Shown here: positions 51,371-59,176 of the stretch, piece by piece
Layout: the number at the start of each line of letters is the position of its first letter
Position numbering within the stretch: position 1 is the stretch's first letter
Assembly: GCA_031430435.1 (NCBI GenBank)
Contig: JANPBM010000040.1
Coordinates: 29,212-93,211, forward strand
Length of the DNA stretch: 64,000 nucleotides
Direction of reading: 5' to 3'
From: JANNVK01 sp031430435
GTDB taxonomy: Bacteria; Acidobacteriota; Blastocatellia; Pyrinomonadales; Pyrinomonadaceae
Notes under the pieces: model-generated
Database searches by the model: none
Told to the model about the DNA's origin: nothing
What the model saw: the letters and a program-made list of their open reading frames with translations, nothing else
Made by a program: the position numbers and the translations under genes

Positions 51371-51416
51371 CTGTAAATCAATACCAAATCTAAAATAAAC
51401 CGGTATTGATTTACAG
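51371..51416. repeat. Large inverted repeat 2 upstream of propeller gene
   Basis: Perfect 15-bp arms, CTGTAAATCAATACC (51371-51385) and GGTATTGATTTACAG (51402-51416), 16-nt loop, 26 bp after the stop of the small Cys-rich gene. It may terminate that transcript or be an operator. The rest of the 315-bp gap (51128-51441) shows no gene. Confidence 0.75.
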
Positions 51417-51441
51417 AAAGTGTAATTGTCGAGATGATTTT

Positions 51442-51630
51442 CTAGGTGTCGATAATCGGCTCGATGACACATTTGCATTTACGGCATACTTTTCCCAAAG
51501 TGCATTCCGCATCAGATTGACAACAGCGTTTAGCCGCCGAAGCCGATGTGTTCGGAACGGTTAAAATGAATCCTAAACCACCCGCAAGGAAGGTCAGAAC
51601 CAATAATTTTGAAGCTAATTTTTTAAGCAT
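51442..51630 (-). CDS. Tiny secreted six-cysteine protein
   Basis: 62 residues, AAGGAG 10 nt before the ATG. Signal peptide of about 33 residues (KLASKLLVLTFLAGGLGFIL, ending SASA), then a mature peptide of about 28 residues: AKRCCQSDAECTLGKVCRKC, KC and an acidic tail. Cys spacing CC-x5-C-x5-C-x2-C-x-C is identical to the N-terminus of the propeller protein. The SDxxCxxGxxC pattern recalls dickkopf-like and knottin motifs. Expected to be disulfide-bonded; a thioredoxin-like gene lies 240 bp upstream in the same run. Function unknown. Confidence 0.78.
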   Translation of the reverse strand: MLKKLASKLLVLTFLAGGLGFILTVPNTSASAAKRCCQSDAECTLGKVCRKCKCVIEPIIDT

Positions 51631-51669
51631 CGATAGATTTCTCCTTAATTTTTATTTTTTGACCAAAAA

Positions 51670-51858
51670 CTATTTACCGCGTTTCAGATAGAAACATTTA
51701 CGATTCCAACAAATTGCTTCCGCACCGCAATCGCTGTCTTTCAAGCAGAATTTGGCGGAGGCGGCGGAAACTTGATTACTCGGTAAATAAGCCGAGAATC
51801 CCAATCCTGTTGAAATAACCATCAGGCACAAAAGTTTTGAAACTAATTTTTTATCCAT
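51670..51858 (-). CDS. Tiny secreted four-cysteine protein
   Basis: 62 residues. Signal peptide similar to that of its neighbour (KLVSKLLCLMVISTGLGFSA) and a mature part AKFCLKDSDCGAEAICWNRK plus CFYLKRGK. Cys spacing C-x5-C-x5-C-x4-C is the six-Cys pattern minus two residues, so this is a paralogue that has lost one disulfide or gained none. It starts 10 bp after the thioredoxin-like gene (GAGG just before the ATG) and is clearly co-transcribed with it. Confidence 0.78.
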   Translation of the reverse strand: MDKKLVSKLLCLMVISTGLGFSAYLPSNQVSAASAKFCLKDSDCGAEAICWNRKCFYLKRGK

Positions 51859-51867
51859 ATTTTTTCC

Positions 51868-52371
51868 TCACAGATTTAATTTTCCCAACACTTGCCGCTC
51901 TTCTTCGGCGGTAAGTTTTCCTTCCCACGAATCAACGACCTTGCCTTTTTCGTCAACCAAGACGAGTGTTGGCGTGCCGTCAATGCCGTTTCCGAAACTT
52001 ATTTTGCGAACTTCGTCAACCGCGATTCCTTGTTCGCTCAAATACTTTTTGCCTTCATCGACAGACTGCGGAAACGCCGCAATTAACTTGATCTTTTTAT
52101 CGCCTTTGTTTTTTTCGGACAAAGTTTTGTAAAAAGGCGAGCTTTCCGAACAAAAATGACAGTCTTTTTGTAAAACTAAAACCAAAGATTTTTTGTTCTC
52201 AGCCCAATTTGTTTCAAGCATAGAAAATTCGCTGCCGTCTTTGAGCATTTTGGCGGAAATCTCTCCGCCGGTTAATAAAAATTTGTAAGTAACCGTGCCG
52301 ATTAAGGCAACCGCCGCTAAAATAATTGCAACATTGGTAATGATTTCAAGTTTTTTACTTAAGTTATTCAT
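51868..52371 (-). CDS. Membrane-anchored thioredoxin-like thiol-disulfide protein
   Basis: 167 residues. One N-terminal helix (IITNVAIILAAVALIGTVTY) anchors a periplasmic TlpA/DsbE-like domain: SLVLVLQKDCHFCSESSPFY with active-site CHFC (residues about 71-74), VDEVRKISFGNGIDGTPTLV with the cis-Pro after Thr, and LVDEKGKVVDSWEGKL. It should reduce, oxidise or isomerise disulfides of exported proteins. The direct neighbours encode Cys-rich secreted peptides, its most likely clients (inference from position). Upstream lies a terminator, then the BACON-like gene. Confidence 0.88.
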   Translation of the reverse strand: MNNLSKKLEIITNVAIILAAVALIGTVTYKFLLTGGEISAKMLKDGSEFSMLETNWAENKKSLVLVLQKDCHFCSESSPFYKTLSEKNKGDKKIKLIAAFPQSVDEGKKYLSEQGIAVDEVRKISFGNGIDGTPTLVLVDEKGKVVDSWEGKLTAEEERQVLGKLNL

Positions 52372-52445
52372 CTTATTTTTTGAATAGCGCGTCTATTTAG
52401 AAAAGACGCAAGAATTTCGCCGATGTTACTGAAAGTAAAATAAAA

Positions 52446-52475
52446 AAGCCGCTGTTTTATTAAAAACAACGGCTT
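52446..52475 (-). terminator. Terminator after BACON-like gene
   Basis: 13-bp stem (52475-52463 with 52458-52446, one wobble on the minus strand), 4-nt loop, followed by TTTTTTATTTTAC on the minus strand. It separates the CHAT-sigma unit from the thioredoxin/Cys-rich unit. Confidence 0.88.
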
Positions 52476-52494
52476 CATTTCGGCGTAACCGAGT

Positions 52495-53190
52495 TTATTG
52501 GTTTTTAGGCGCAGCGCCTTGTTGAATAATCGGCACTTTGACATTATCGACAATGATGTAAGTAATTCTGGGAATACTGCCGTTAGTCGAGAGAGTAACA
52601 TCAACATATTGCATATTGGCATCTATTTGCGTCGCTATCCAAGATTTATCGTTGTCTGAAACAATCGCTCCCCAGTTCGTCTGATTTGACTCGCCGGTTA
52701 CATAGAGCCTGAAACTTTCTCCGATTCTCGGCGACATAATGTAATTCGGAGTAACAGTTGCAGGACAAGCACCGGCTTCATTCGTGCCTCTTTGTTCCAG
52801 CACAAACTGTCTTCCCGCTATGAGGATTATTCCGAATCTTGAATCGGGTTGGTTATTCGGCGTAATATTATAGTTCAAAATTCCGCTCCCCGAATTACTC
52901 GTACTTCCCGGCAATGTCAACCACTCCGCACCGTAAACTACTTGCGCGTTCCACGTCGTATTGCTTGAAGTTAAATGACCGACTGCATTTGTCTGAGATG
53001 TTTTCCCGACGCAAAGCATAAGTGAATCGTCCTTGTCTCCGGGAGGCGAGGTGGTCGCGGTCGGACCTCCGCCCGTTTCAAAATCAGCCGAAAACAAACC
53101 GATATAAAATAAACCCGACGATAAAAAAGCAATCAGCATAAGAACCGATAACTTTTTGGCAAACGACTTTTCCGTATAAACTATTTCCAT
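52495..53190 (-). CDS. Secreted protein with BACON-like domains
   Basis: 231 residues from ATG 53190, GAGG 8 nt upstream; longer frames overlap the anti-sigma gene. A signal or anchor segment (LSVLMLIAFLSSGLFYIGLF) is followed by two Ig-like repeats: SNTTWNAQVVYGAEWLTLPG...GILNYNITPNNQPDSRFGII with FVLEQRG, and NQTNWGAIVSDNDKSWIATQ...YVDVTLSTNGSIPRITYIIV with PIIQQG. The Trp-x-A...W-I/L...R-x-I-I/G-I...QxG pattern is that of BACON domains, found in extracellular carbohydrate- or mucin-binding proteins. Fourth gene of the CHAT-sigma operon; a plausible output or sensor. Confidence 0.75.
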   Translation of the reverse strand: MEIVYTEKSFAKKLSVLMLIAFLSSGLFYIGLFSADFETGGGPTATTSPPGDKDDSLMLCVGKTSQTNAVGHLTSSNTTWNAQVVYGAEWLTLPGSTSNSGSGILNYNITPNNQPDSRFGIILIAGRQFVLEQRGTNEAGACPATVTPNYIMSPRIGESFRLYVTGESNQTNWGAIVSDNDKSWIATQIDANMQYVDVTLSTNGSIPRITYIIVDNVKVPIIQQGAAPKNQ

Positions 53191-53207
53191 TTTAATTTCC
53201 TCTTTTT

Positions 53208-54098
53208 CTATTTTTTCAGACTCAAGATTTTTTTGATTGTCCGGACTTTGCCGTCTTCGTCGGTAAAAGTAACCTGCAAAACATAATCGACATTTTTTCT
53301 CAATTTTGTTTGCGAAAATCTCCACGAATTACGGTTGACGGTTTTTCTTAATGTTGCAGAGAGCTTTGGTATTTCAGCCACATAAAATTCGTATTTATCC
53401 GCTGTCTTTTCTGCTTCGATCTTTACCGAAATTTCTTTGTTTTTGACAGAGATTTTGAGTTTAGTCGGCGATAAAGGTTTTTCAGCGGGTTCACTGCCCA
53501 AAGTCTGACTTTCGTCCGTTTCAATATCTTTGACGGTTAATCGTATATTTTCCCGCAAAACCGGTTTTTCGGTCGACTTTTCGGCTGTTATCGCTTTGGG
53601 CGGAACAGTTTTTTTTACCGTTTGAACCGGCAACTCATTCTTTTGATGTTTGGATAAACGGTCAGCCGAAAACGATTCGGCAGAATTTTCGATGACTTTG
53701 TTGGCGGTTGGCGGTTTACTCTCGATAAAAATACTGTCGGTTTCTTTTTTTATATTTTCAGGCTGAACGGCGGATAAAAGAGTTTTTTCATCATTAAAAT
53801 TACGAGAAATTAAATAAAACGAGCCGCCGAAAGCGATAAGTATAACAGCGACGGCGAAACCCGATCTCAAGTTCCAACTTGAAAACAGGCGGTCGAAATT
53901 CAAAATTTTACGCGTCGATTCCGGCGGCGCCGCAACCGACGTAAACGAATTGTAAAGATTTTCCAAATCGTTTTTTTGCAACGCCGTCAATCGACATTTG
54001 TCGCAAACCGCGATGTGATCGATGAATTCCAGAAGCTCTGCCGGATTCAGCCGAGAATTTCGGTATCGTTGTATCTGATTATTTTCTAAGTGTTTCAC
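53208..54098 (-). CDS. Membrane anti-sigma factor with HxxxCxxC zinc finger
   Basis: 296 residues from GTG 54098; a TTG at 54131 would overlap the sigma gene. The N-terminal domain has AELLEFIDHIAVCDKCRLTA, the His-x3-Cys-x2-Cys zinc motif of ZAS anti-sigma factors. One membrane helix (GFAVAVILIAFGGSFYLISR) follows near residue 90-110. The periplasmic part is a long Lys/Glu/Thr-rich stretch (about 110-215), then a compact beta domain (YEFYVAEIPKLSATLRKTVN, VDYVLQVTFTDEDGKVRTI). It should hold the adjacent sigma factor until released by cleavage or a signal outside. Confidence 0.8.
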   Translation of the reverse strand: MKHLENNQIQRYRNSRLNPAELLEFIDHIAVCDKCRLTALQKNDLENLYNSFTSVAAPPESTRKILNFDRLFSSWNLRSGFAVAVILIAFGGSFYLISRNFNDEKTLLSAVQPENIKKETDSIFIESKPPTANKVIENSAESFSADRLSKHQKNELPVQTVKKTVPPKAITAEKSTEKPVLRENIRLTVKDIETDESQTLGSEPAEKPLSPTKLKISVKNKEISVKIEAEKTADKYEFYVAEIPKLSATLRKTVNRNSWRFSQTKLRKNVDYVLQVTFTDEDGKVRTIKKILSLKK

Positions 54099-54114
54099 TC
54101 TTTTATTTTCAAAA

Positions 54115-54939
54115 TTATTTTTGCTCGGCAAGCAATTTTTGAATTCTCCTTTGCAGTCTTTCGTTTGCCGATTTTCGCCAATTTATTACTTGTCTTTGGG
54201 TGGAATTCAGCATTTGAGCAATTTGTTTATCGGATAAAGGCAGATAATTCCAGTACTCAGCCAAAATTTCTACGTCTTGTCCGATTGCTTCGGCAATTTC
54301 TCTGATATTGGCAATGCGAAAAAGCGGCAGCCATTTTAAGGTTGAACAGTTGTTTTTGTCTTCGATTTTCAGCAACCACGCGGCGCATTGATTTTTCGGA
54401 AGCAGGCAAAGTTCTTGCCAAACGTAACCGAGACGATAAATGCGTTCCTCTTCAATCTCGTATTCGGCGGCGAAATTCGGCAAAATTTCTTTATTGGCGG
54501 TTTCTGCGGTTTCAAGAAAATCGGTCTGCGAGTCGGTTCCGTTATCCGTAACTGTCACTATTGACCTGAATTTATTTCGGAAATAATCGTGAACAAGGTT
54601 GTGTGTAATGCGTGCAACGTAATTGCGAAAATCATAAATCGGTTCGGTTTCCGGGTTGTTTTGCAGTTTTCTGAGTTGCGTCAACATTTTCAGACGAACT
54701 TCCTGCTTTAAATCTTCGTGAAGTTTTTGGCGTTCCAAATAATTGATGTCAAAGATGCGTTTGGTCCTGAATTCAACAATTTTTTGACAAATCGGGTCGG
54801 CGTGTTCGACAAAAAGCCCAGCTAAAACAGATTCGGAAATTTCATCGTTTTTTGAATTTAAAAAAGGAATCAGCAACGAATCATTTCCTTGTAAATGTTC
54901 GCGGCTTTTTGTTTCAAATTCCTGTAATATTTGCCCCAT
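54115..54939 (-). CDS. Sigma-70 family (ECF-like) RNA polymerase sigma factor
   Basis: 274 residues, longer than a typical ECF factor (about 190). Region 2 is recognisable: LHEDLKQEVRLKMLTQLRKL and DFRNYVARITHNLVHDYFRN. Region 4 is LPLSDKQIAQMLNSTQRQVI followed by NWRKSANERLQRRIQKL. An insert of about 60 residues lies between them, including NQCAAWLLKIEDKNNCSTLK. ATG 54939 lies 1 nt after the TAA of the CHAT gene, so its translation is coupled to that of the protease. The membrane anti-sigma gene follows directly. Its regulon is unknown. Confidence 0.82.
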   Translation of the reverse strand: MGQILQEFETKSREHLQGNDSLLIPFLNSKNDEISESVLAGLFVEHADPICQKIVEFRTKRIFDINYLERQKLHEDLKQEVRLKMLTQLRKLQNNPETEPIYDFRNYVARITHNLVHDYFRNKFRSIVTVTDNGTDSQTDFLETAETANKEILPNFAAEYEIEEERIYRLGYVWQELCLLPKNQCAAWLLKIEDKNNCSTLKWLPLFRIANIREIAEAIGQDVEILAEYWNYLPLSDKQIAQMLNSTQRQVINWRKSANERLQRRIQKLLAEQK

Positions 54940-54940
54940 G

Positions 54941-57586
54941 TTATTTATTTTCGTTCAGCATTATTGCAAAACCTGCCCAGTAAATCGGATGCGGATATTT
55001 TTTTTGCAACGTCAAAGCCGATTGGCGCAATGCTTCTGAAGCCTCGGTTGCGGGCTTGTTTTTCGCGCTTGAATACAAACGATGAAACTCCGTCATCAAA
55101 TCTTTTGTGCTTTTATCTTTCACTTTCCAGCGGCTCACAATAATTTTGCCGACACCCGCATTTTCCAAAGCCCAAGTTAAACCGATAATTCCTTCTCCGT
55201 CGATAATTTTGCCTGTTCCCGTGTCGCAGCCCGCCAAAACCACTAACTTGGCATTCAGCGCGAAATCTTTTATTTCAACCGCTTCGAGTTTTCCGTCTTC
55301 GCTTGAATTTTCGGCAGTCAACTGCAAATAAGACGACATCGGGCTTTCATTGTTTATAATTCCGTGAGTCGCAAAATGGATTACGTCGAAATTTGAAATA
55401 ATGCTCTTTATATTTTCTTCGGTGGCGATTTCGCCCGTAAAAATCGTGGTGTTTTTTGTGCCGTAAACTTCTCGCAAAATCTTTACGCTTTCTTCGGCAA
55501 ACGGAATCGGCAACGAGTTTTTCGGGTTGGCAATCGCCAAAAGTTTTCCGCCCGAATCAGCTTCGGCGATTTTCGCGCTTCTTTTTGCAGTCAGTAAAAC
55601 CGATAAGGATCGAGAGTAAGAAATCGCGTATTTGTCCAATAAATACCGCGTGGAATTAATCTTCAACGTTTGAAACGGTAAATTCCATAAAACGCCGTCC
55701 GGCACAATCACGAGCTTTTTTTTATCTGCCAAATAACTTTCCAAAGGCTTTAACAAGGTTTGATAAAGCTCTTGCGAATCATCGGAAAAATCATAATTTT
55801 CCGAAACGATTTTTTTGTAAAAATTAAGCACCGAATCGGCAATTTGCTTGCTCGATTTATTGATTTTCTTAACAATAATTTGCGGAATTAAACCCGATTT
55901 CTGCTTTTGAATCAGAAAAACAAATGTTGCTTCTTCACCGACGACATACTCGATCAACGCCGTTTCTCGGTCGGGAAGCAATTTGTTCAAATCGGCAATA
56001 TTCGCGCTTAAACGACCTTTTCCGCTGCCTCGGATGGAATGTAAAAGAGTTTTTGCTTTTGAAAGTTCGGCGTATTTCAAGGCTTTTTCAACTTCGTTTT
56101 TTTCCGCCAACAAACTGACCAGTTCTCGATACGGGTCAACTTTATTTTGAAAAAAACCTTCTAAAGCGGCATTTTTCTCGGCGTTTTTAAGCCAGTTTTC
56201 AATAATCTCGGTGCTTTCTTCAAAATTCCGCAAGGCTTCCGGTAATTTGTTTCGGGCTTTCAAACACTTGCCCAAAAGATATTTGCCATACCAAAGCGAC
56301 TCGAAAAAGTCATTTTCTTCGGCGAGTCGAATTGCTTTTTCAAAAGTATTTTGTGCCGAGCGAAAGTCTTTGAGCAGTAAATAGACTTCGCCCAAATTTA
56401 ACAGTACCTGTGATTCTTCATTCATTCCGGCATCGTTGAATTTCAAACTTTCTTTCAGATAATTTAACGCTTGTTGATAGTTTTTACGGTCGGATTCAAT
56501 TTTGCCGAGACCGTTCAGCGAACGTCTCATATCAATCGTTCGCTCATTTTCCTTTGCCGATTGCAGACTTTCTTTAAAGTATTTCTCGGCTTCGGCATAG
56601 TTTTTCATTTCGATAAACAAAAAACCCAAATCATTAAACAATTCGATTGTTTTTCCGCTGATTTTGAAACTTTCTCGGTAATTTTTCAAAGATTTTTCGT
56701 AATCGCCGAGATTGAAATAAGTGATGCCGAGTGTTTGAAAAGTAAGCGCAATTCGTCGCGGGCTTCCGTTTTTTCGGAGTAATAAAAGCCGATTTTCATA
56801 CGCGTCTCTGGCTTCATAGTATTTCCCCAAAGCATTCGAGGCATTTCCGATTCCGTATAAACCGCGTAAAATTCCGGTTTCAAAATTAATTGTTTTAGCT
56901 AAATCGCAGCCTTTTTGAAAACTTTGCAGAGCCTTTTGCGGTTGCCCCAAATCATTGTAAGCATTGCCGATATTCATAAACATCGAAGTAATAATTACAT
57001 TGTCTTTAATTTTTTCGGCAGATTTCTGAGCCGAAATAAATATATTTATCGCAGTTTGGAAATCTTTTTTTTGAAAGGTAACATAAGCGATCCAACACAA
57101 CGAACCCGCAAAATCCAAATCGTTTTGCTCATCATCAGCCGCTGCTTTACCGATTGAATCGAGCGCGTTTTTATATTGTGTCAAAGGAGATTCCTGCCAA
57201 ATTTTCCAATCGGAGCCTTCTTTGATTAAACCGATGTGTTTTGAATCGGCTGACGAGAAAATAACTTCCGCATCCGCATAGATTCGGTCGCGTCCTTTAT
57301 TTATTTCTAATTTGGAAATTTTCGGTTCTGTTTCAAAAAAGGGCGGATTAGCGGCGGCAAGGTTTTCTCTTTGAATAAAAATCGGAGAATTTTCGTGCCA
57401 AAGTTTTTTTCGTTCCGCTGAATCGGTTTTCCGATAAGAGGCGTAAAAATTTTTCAGAGTTTCGGACACGGCAATACCTTCCGCGTCATTTCCGGTGAGC
57501 GGCGTAACAGGATTGCCGGCAAAGCATTGTGTGAAAAACACAAAAACAAATAATCCGCACAGCACCGGATTCAGTAAATACGGCAT
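54941..57586 (-). CDS. Exported TPR-CHAT caspase-like protease
   Basis: 881 residues from ATG 57586, GGAG 6 nt upstream. Signal peptide YLLNPVLCGLFVFVFFTQCF, an N-terminal NTF2-like stretch (ETLKNFYASYRKTDSAERKK), then about eight TPRs (MFMNIGNAYNDLGQPQKALQ, FQTLGITYFNLGDYEKSLKN and others, 160-500), a linker, and a CHAT domain. The catalytic dyad is intact: His near 741 in VIHFATHGIINNE and Cys near 787 in LVVLAGCDTGTG, followed by GEGIIGLTWALENAGVGKII. TPR-CHAT proteins are caspase-like proteases switched on through the TPR part. Being first in an operon with sigma and anti-sigma genes suggests that it cleaves the anti-sigma factor (inference). Confidence 0.9.
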   Translation of the reverse strand: MPYLLNPVLCGLFVFVFFTQCFAGNPVTPLTGNDAEGIAVSETLKNFYASYRKTDSAERKKLWHENSPIFIQRENLAAANPPFFETEPKISKLEINKGRDRIYADAEVIFSSADSKHIGLIKEGSDWKIWQESPLTQYKNALDSIGKAAADDEQNDLDFAGSLCWIAYVTFQKKDFQTAINIFISAQKSAEKIKDNVIITSMFMNIGNAYNDLGQPQKALQSFQKGCDLAKTINFETGILRGLYGIGNASNALGKYYEARDAYENRLLLLRKNGSPRRIALTFQTLGITYFNLGDYEKSLKNYRESFKISGKTIELFNDLGFLFIEMKNYAEAEKYFKESLQSAKENERTIDMRRSLNGLGKIESDRKNYQQALNYLKESLKFNDAGMNEESQVLLNLGEVYLLLKDFRSAQNTFEKAIRLAEENDFFESLWYGKYLLGKCLKARNKLPEALRNFEESTEIIENWLKNAEKNAALEGFFQNKVDPYRELVSLLAEKNEVEKALKYAELSKAKTLLHSIRGSGKGRLSANIADLNKLLPDRETALIEYVVGEEATFVFLIQKQKSGLIPQIIVKKINKSSKQIADSVLNFYKKIVSENYDFSDDSQELYQTLLKPLESYLADKKKLVIVPDGVLWNLPFQTLKINSTRYLLDKYAISYSRSLSVLLTAKRSAKIAEADSGGKLLAIANPKNSLPIPFAEESVKILREVYGTKNTTIFTGEIATEENIKSIISNFDVIHFATHGIINNESPMSSYLQLTAENSSEDGKLEAVEIKDFALNAKLVVLAGCDTGTGKIIDGEGIIGLTWALENAGVGKIIVSRWKVKDKSTKDLMTEFHRLYSSAKNKPATEASEALRQSALTLQKKYPHPIYWAGFAIMLNENK

Positions 57587-57797
57587 TCTTAACTCCAAGC
57601 AGAATCAAAAAACAAGTGATTCCGCACAAATATAAAATAAGTACGATTCTATGTATAAATTCGCTTAAATACTAGAAGACGCAGAAAAAACGACGATGTT
57701 ACCAAAACTTAAAAAATATTTTTTCGCCGGTAAATACGCTGACATACATTGTTTTATTTGTTATATTTACAAAAGATAAGGAGAAATTGAATTTAAC

Positions 57798-58754
57798 TTG
57801 CGAAAAATAGAATTACCTTTACGAGCCGGCGAAACGCTTTTCGGTGTCAACGATGCGAACCTGAAATATCTCGAATCAATCCTCGCAGTCCGCGTAAACG
57901 CACGGGGAAACGATTTGACGATTGACGGCGAAGCACGCGATGTTGCCACAGTTGAAAGCATTCTAAATGATTTTACCGAACTTTTTAACGCGGGTAATTC
58001 GTTTACCGACAAAGAGTTACGCGACGCTTTTCGCCAAATTGCCGAAGATCGCGCGTATTCGCTGAAAGATCATTTCACTAAAGCACGCTTTAATCCGTCG
58101 GGCAAAAAATCCGTCTCGGCGAAAACCGTAAATCAACGTAAATACATTGAAGCCTTGCAAACAAACGACTTAACTTTCGGAATCGGCGTGGCGGGAACGG
58201 GCAAAACTTATCTCGCGGTTGCGGCGGCGGTGCAAGCGTTGTTTTCAAAACAAGTCGATCGCATTGTTTTAACTCGTCCGGCGGTCGAAGCCGGCGAAAA
58301 ACTCGGTTATTTGCCCGGCGATTTGCAAGATAAAGTCGATCCGTATCTGAGACCGCTTTACGATGCGTTGTTCGATTTGGTTGACCAAGAAAAAGTTACA
58401 AAAATGCTGGAAAAACGCATCATCGAAATTGCTCCGCTGGCGTTTATGCGCGGGCGAACTTTGGCGAATTCTTTCATCATTTTGGACGAAGCGCAAAACA
58501 CCACAAACGAACAGATGAAGATGTTTTTAACTCGCATCGGGTTCGGTTCGCGGGCAGTTGTAACAGGCGATAAAACGCAAATTGACCTTCCACGCGGACA
58601 AAAAAGCGGAATCATTCAAGCTGAAAATATCTTGCAAAATATCGAAGGAATCGAGTTTTGTTATTTTTCCGATAAAGACGTGGTTCGACACAAACTTGTG
58701 CAGATGATTGTCAGAGCTTACGAGGAAAATACGAGTCAGGAAATCGGTTTATAA
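57798..58754 (+). CDS. PhoH family ATPase
   Basis: 318 residues. No ATG is near; TTG 57798 fits, with AAGGAG about 14 nt upstream. An N-terminal KH-like module (LKYLESILAVRVNARGNDLT) precedes the helicase-like P-loop ATPase: FGIGVAGTGKTYLAVAAA (Walker A), LTRPAVEAGEKLGYLPGD, IILDEAQNTTNEQMKMFLTR (Walker B) and VVTGDKTQIDLPRG. PhoH proteins act in RNA metabolism, often beside ybeY, which is not seen here (the next genes are unrelated). Confidence 0.93.
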   Translation: MRKIELPLRAGETLFGVNDANLKYLESILAVRVNARGNDLTIDGEARDVATVESILNDFTELFNAGNSFTDKELRDAFRQIAEDRAYSLKDHFTKARFNPSGKKSVSAKTVNQRKYIEALQTNDLTFGIGVAGTGKTYLAVAAAVQALFSKQVDRIVLTRPAVEAGEKLGYLPGDLQDKVDPYLRPLYDALFDLVDQEKVTKMLEKRIIEIAPLAFMRGRTLANSFIILDEAQNTTNEQMKMFLTRIGFGSRAVVTGDKTQIDLPRGQKSGIIQAENILQNIEGIEFCYFSDKDVVRHKLVQMIVRAYEENTSQEIGL

Positions 58755-58756
58755 GG

Positions 58757-59176
58757 CTAATCGGATTTTTTCTTAGATTGGGGCAATAATCCTTTTGCCC
58801 CGAAACCACCAATAAAACCGACAATAATTCCTAATACAAATCGCATTGTTTCTTTATCAACGCCACTAAGAAATACGATAATGAAACCAATAAAGATTAA
58901 GGAAATTATGAATATAGCGAGAAAAAACCACTTTGAAGATTGTTGGTCTTGTAACTCTAGTTTGTTGAATTCAAATTCACGCTCAGAATCTTTTTCAGAG
59001 TTATCTAAAACTTTAGTAATGTGAGATTCGGTTATTTTTTCGGCTAACGGATTTGAAGTCTGACTAAAACTGCTCATCATCAAGCGGGCAACTAAATCAG
59101 GAGAATTTGTTTGCTCGTCATTTTCAACTAATACTTTAGAGGTTTTTTCAATTGAAGATGTTTCTTTATCGGACAA
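58757..59176 (-). CDS. Small membrane protein with two C-terminal helices
   Basis: 139 residues. A polar N-terminal 80 residues (SSIEKTSKVLVENDEQTNSP, KITESHITKVLDNSEKDSER) precede two transmembrane helices (FFLAIFIISLIFIGFIIVFL and LGIIVGFIGGFGAKGLLPQ). It overlaps the upstream gene by 11 bp and is translated with it. Its stop lies 2 bp from the stop of phoH on the other strand. AT-rich with few Ala and Gly codons, unlike its neighbours, so it may be acquired. No family recognised. Confidence 0.68.
   Translation of the reverse strand: MSDKETSSIEKTSKVLVENDEQTNSPDLVARLMMSSFSQTSNPLAEKITESHITKVLDNSEKDSEREFEFNKLELQDQQSSKWFFLAIFIISLIFIGFIIVFLSGVDKETMRFVLGIIVGFIGGFGAKGLLPQSKKKSD

Noticed and set aside
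54941..57586. Type III-E CRISPR (Craspase) locus
   Set aside because: No gRAMP effector, no array and no Csx30-like gene; the CHAT protein here has a signal peptide. Only the protease/sigma logic is similar.
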